This document shows, in pieces, positions 63,040 through 64,000 of a stretch of 64,000 nt of DNA. The notes under the pieces were generated by a model. It worked only from the letters and a program-made list of their open reading frames with translations. It did not search any database and was not told the DNA's origin. The stretch lies in NCBI GenBank assembly GCA_020161665.1, contig JAIUPA010000027.1:1-64000 (forward strand), in the 5' to 3' direction. The stretch comes from Pseudomonadota bacterium (lineage in GTDB: Bacteria > Pseudomonadota > Alphaproteobacteria > Rhizobiales > Rhizobiaceae). Positions within the stretch are counted from its first letter, which is position 1, and every line of letters starts with the position of its first letter. Position numbers and translations under genes: made by a program.

Positions 63040-63999
63040 TCAGTTGGTCTGGCGGCGCAGGAAGGCCGGGATTTCCAGCTGGTCGTCTTCGCTCATCGTA
63101 GCCTTCGGCACGACGCGGCCCTGATCATCGAGATTGCCGCGACGCGGTGCGTAGAGGCTGGCCTCTGCCGAAAGCGGACGGCGCTGGGCCGATGCCTGCG
63201 GAGCCGCCGCCGGAGCCTGAGCCGGAGCAGCTTCTTCCTCAGCGTGACGGCCAAGCGAAGAGGTGATGCGACGCAGGAGACCCATCGGGCCGCGCTCTTC
63301 ACCATGCGTTGCAGCCGGATGCTGACGCTGTTCCATCTCGGCCTTCACCACCGGGGAAAAGTCTTCGATGGTCGGCATACGAACCTGTTCAACCGTCTGG
63401 CGAACCACCGGAGCAGCCGGTTCAGCGCGGAAGCTCGGCTCCACATGCATGGACGGGGCTGCCGGAGCGGCGTTCATCACCGGCTGGGCCGGGGCGGGGC
63501 GAAAAACCGGGGCATGGGCCTGCTGAACCGGAGCAGCCGGAGCGACGGGGGCGGCAGCCGCCGGAGCCATCGAACCGAACAGGCGGCTCTGCGGACGGAA
63601 TTCATCCTGGGCCGGAGCAGCAGGAGCAGCCGCAACCGGAGCCGGGGCAAAAGCCGGCGCGTGGTTGATAGCGATTTCAAGCTCGCGTTCCATATCGGCT
63701 TCCGCCGTGCGGATCGCTTCTGCAATCGGGTCAAAGGCCGGGGCCTGAGCAACCGGAGCGGCAGCCTGAACCGGAGCATGAACCGGGGCCGGTGCCATGG
63801 TGACAGGAGCCGCCTGAACCGGAGCCGGAGCAACAGCGGCAGCCGGACGAAGCATCGGCTTCATCGCAGACGGAGCCGGACGATATTCGGACCCACGCGT
63901 TTCAATCGGCTTGGCAGCGGCGGCGCGGTCAATGCCCGTGGCAACGACCGACACGCGGATCAGGCCTTCGAGCGCTTCGTCGAAGGTTGCGCCGAGGAT
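63040..63999 (-). CDS. ftsZ: Cell division protein FtsZ, C-terminal part
   Basis: FtsZ is the tubulin-like GTPase that forms the division ring. Only the last 319 codons are inside the window; the N-terminal GTPase half lies beyond the right edge. Visible is the end of the folded domain (ILGATFDEALEGLIRVSVVA TGID, split here) and then a very long Ala/Pro-rich linker of about 280 residues, as in rhizobial FtsZ. The conserved C-terminal peptide that binds FtsA and other partners is at the very end, SEDDQLEIPAFLRRQTN. It is next to lpxC, as at the end of the dcw cluster of alphaproteobacteria. The linker is built from repeated PVQAAPV-like and APAPV-like units. Confidence 0.96.
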   Translation of the reverse strand: MLGATFDEALEGLIRVSVVATGIDRAAAAKPIETRGSEYRPAPSAMKPMLRPAAAVAPAPVQAAPVTMAPAPVHAPVQAAAPVAQAPAFDPIAEAIRTAEADMERELEIAINHAPAFAPAPVAAAPAAPAQDEFRPQSRLFGSMAPAAAAPVAPAAPVQQAHAPVFRPAPAQPVMNAAPAAPSMHVEPSFRAEPAAPVVRQTVEQVRMPTIEDFSPVVKAEMEQRQHPAATHGEERGPMGLLRRITSSLGRHAEEEAAPAQAPAAAPQASAQRRPLSAEASLYAPRRGNLDDQGRVVPKATMSEDDQLEIPAFLRRQTN

Positions 64000-64000
64000 G

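Noticed and set aside
63400..63850. Repeated CGGAGC/GCCGGAGC motifs as a DNA repeat array
   Set aside because: They encode the Ala/Pro-rich FtsZ linker; periodicity is a coding effect and no CRISPR-like spacer structure exists.

Overview
This window is chromosomal DNA from an alphaproteobacterium, most probably a member of the Rhizobiaceae (Agrobacterium/Rhizobium relatives). The case rests on several independent things: a circularly permuted two-piece tmRNA gene encoding the tag ANDNNAKEYALAA, an alpha-type SspB adaptor, two copies of a RIME-like double-hairpin repeat, the gene order ftsZ-lpxC-bamD-recN-ligA, and the order thyA-folA-hflK-hflC-DUF2065-degP. Coding density is high, and nearly all genes are conserved core genes. 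I see no prophage, insertion sequence, CRISPR array, rRNA or ordinary tRNA gene.

Layout. 1-7 kb: end of a DedA-type membrane protein, an NTF2-like protein, ilvC, a TetR regulator with a perfect palindrome at its start, a small secreted protein, a YgeA-type amino-acid racemase, a divergent HxlR regulator/quinone-reductase pair, pdxJ, and a regulator with a MerR head and a LuxR-like tail. 7-10.4 kb: repeats, a compact RecD-like helicase, and a small operon for a secreted repeat protein, an ECF sigma factor and its membrane anti-sigma factor. 10.5-13.1 kb: ilvB-ilvH behind a leader peptide and attenuator that I reconstruct base by base. 13.2-23.1 kb: a HerA-type ATPase, miaA and serB (divergent, with overlapping start codons), the membrane quality-control block hflKC-DUF2065-degP, folA-thyA, a RIME-like repeat and a DUF2853 protein. 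23.2-31 kb: tmRNA, an ABC importer operon with a hydantoin-type racemase and an acetyltransferase, then sspB-DUF4169-RHH. 31-44.6 kb: a large AsmA protein, an RND efflux pump with its adaptor, a UvrD/PcrA helicase with an M20 hydrolase, and a DUF2778 protein. 44.9-56 kb: pncA, DUF2164, aminopeptidase P, prmA, a Sco protein, an orphan cheW, a second small secreted protein, creA, a phospholipase D-family/EEP-family pair, an exonuclease, and a LysR regulator divergent from a tautomerase. 56-64 kb: ligA, a LysE exporter, recN, bamD, lpxC and the 3' part of ftsZ.

How the parts work together. ilvC and ilvBH supply branched-chain amino acids, and ilvBH appears to be controlled by ribosome stalling on a Val/Leu/Ile-rich leader. 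tmRNA and SspB belong to the same ribosome-rescue and ClpXP degradation pathway. HflKC and DegP handle membrane and periplasmic protein quality. RecN, LigA, UvrD/PcrA and RecD-like proteins cover DNA repair. FtsZ, LpxC and BamD link division to outer-membrane assembly.

The most interesting signals are: (1) the ilv attenuator, whose promoter spacing suggests a leaderless leader mRNA of about 110 nt, much like S. meliloti rnTrpL; (2) a VV[S/N]LxxFRKK motif shared by the SspB C-terminus and the N-terminus of the adjacent DUF4169 protein, a possible second ClpX-docking protein; (3) the secreted-repeat/ECF/anti-sigma operon with a candidate autoregulated promoter. All functions are read from sequence and memory of the families; no database search was possible.
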